This document shows positions 20,526 through 20,940 of a stretch of 20,940 bases of DNA, piece by piece. Within the stretch, counting starts at the first letter, position 1. Every line of letters starts with the position of its first letter. The stretch covers positions 1 through 20,940 of the forward strand of contig JBICHM010000060.1 of assembly GCA_043101835.1 (NCBI GenBank). Direction: 5' to 3'. The translations under genes were made by a program, and so were the position numbers. The notes beneath the pieces are model-generated. The model saw only the letters and a program-made list of their open reading frames with translations. It made no database searches and was not told the DNA's origin. The DNA is from JBICHM01 sp043101835 (GTDB lineage: Bacteria > Planctomycetota > Phycisphaerae > Phycisphaerales > UBA1924).

Positions 20526-20554
20526 TTGCGCCTCACCCCAGCAGAGTGTATGGA
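20526..20554 (+). promoter_or_regulatory. Possible promoter upstream of the bactofilin gene
   Basis: TTGCGC (20526-20531) is followed after 17 bases by TATGGA (20549-20554). A second -10-like TAGACT lies at 20626-20631 without a matching -35. The remaining bases of this 224-base gap show no gene. Evidence is weak. Confidence 0.3.
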
Positions 20555-20707
20555 TTGTGCGGGCGCAGCGCGCGGGAAGTCGCGCAGTTTGTGCGCCGCG
20601 GGCCCGTTGGGATCGGACGACTCGGTAGACTCTCGGTTTCCGTCGGTGTCCGGGGACGAGGGAGCGATTCTCCGGCGCGCGGCGTGACCAACGGAGGTAT
20701 CGAACTC

Positions 20708-20940
20708 ATGGCCGAGTCAGGCAACACGACGACCATCATCGGCGCAGACACCCACATTTCCGGGGAGATGCGCTTCGGCAACAGCGCGAAGATCCTGGGC
20801 ACCTTCGAGGGCAAGATCACCGCGAAGGGCGAGCTGCAGGTCGCCGAGGGCGCGACCTGCCGCGCGACCGTGGACGCCACGGACGTCGTCATCGACGGCG
20901 TGCACGAGGGCGATGTGAGCGCCAAGGAGCGCGTGCAGCT
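20708..20940 (+). CDS. Bactofilin-type polymer-forming cytoskeletal protein (3' truncated)
   Basis: 77 complete codons are visible before the window ends. GGAGGT at 20693-20698 lies nine bases before the ATG at 20708. After a short polar lead (MAESGNTTT), the bactofilin core begins: IIGADTHISGEMRFGNSAKILGTFEGKI, then strands TAKGELQVAEGATCRATVDATDVVIDGVHEGDVSAKERVQL. The short, regular beta repeats of G-x-V/I and Asp/Gly turns form the beta-helix that assembles into filaments at the membrane in cell-shape or surface roles. The rest of the gene and any C-terminal tail lie outside the window. Confidence 0.92.
   Translation, partial: MAESGNTTTIIGADTHISGEMRFGNSAKILGTFEGKITAKGELQVAEGATCRATVDATDVVIDGVHEGDVSAKERVQ

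Noticed and set aside
14618..20536. A 1972-codon open frame on the minus strand, antisense to the whole efflux operon
   Set aside because: Its product is Arg/His/Asp-rich low-complexity sequence with no domain, and it mirrors strongly supported MarR, adaptor and permease genes. High third-position GC keeps antisense frames free of stops.

Overview
The window is very GC-rich and tightly packed. It most likely comes from a Planctomycetota bacterium, probably of a Phycisphaerae-like lineage. Supporting signs are a secreted Asp-box (BNR) lipoprotein ending in a Cys-bracketed dockerin-like repeat, short CxxC/CxC zinc ribbons attached to membrane proteins, a bactofilin, a DUF3052 protein, and dispersed hairpin repeats of a kind common in these genomes. 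No phage, plasmid, IS element or CRISPR array is visible. This taxonomic call is an inference from gene content, not a marker-gene result.

Layout. 1-3576 (+): the 3' part of an extracytoplasmic surface-type protein, then two tandem paralogues that each carry a small zinc ribbon and about six membrane segments. 3584-5466 (-): a two-gene unit with an ATGA overlap, made of a membrane protein with a cytosolic zinc ribbon followed by a royal-jelly/SMP-30-like lipoprotein. 5591-6577 (+): an enlarged succinyl-CoA synthetase alpha subunit (sucD) with no sucC beside it. 6578-6775: a convergent intergenic region filled by a long imperfect inverted repeat and a second small palindrome. 6776-9431 (-): a secreted erythromycin-esterase/ChaN-like protein, a Rid-family protein lacking the usual catalytic Arg, and a solitary beta-order DNA methyltransferase whose end overlaps the Rid gene. 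9558-11056 (-): upp and a CPBP-family membrane protease. 11154-11426 (-): rpsT with a structured leader, diverging from a tRNA-Arg(ACG) gene at 11665-11738 (+). 11807-14491 (-): the large Asp-box/dockerin lipoprotein. 14706-20068 (+): a MarR - RND adaptor - RND permease efflux operon, preceded by two palindromic operator-like sites. 20073-20483 (-): DUF3052. 20708 to the end (+): the 5' part of a bactofilin gene.

How genes work together. The clearest functional unit is the efflux operon: a MarR repressor with coupled starts to a periplasmic adaptor and an unusually long inner-membrane pump. No TolC-like outer-membrane factor is in the window. Around it sit housekeeping genes (sucD, upp, rpsT, tRNA-Arg) and envelope or secreted proteins of unknown substrate. 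No gene-free stretch exceeds 300 bases; the longest (11427-11664, 14492-14705, 20484-20707) hold promoter- and leader-type signals described below.

No convincing wholly new system was found. The best leads are the tandem zinc-ribbon/six-TM paralogues, the RND permease with an apparent extra membrane hairpin, the long inverted repeat at 6583-6746, and the palindromes ahead of the MarR gene.
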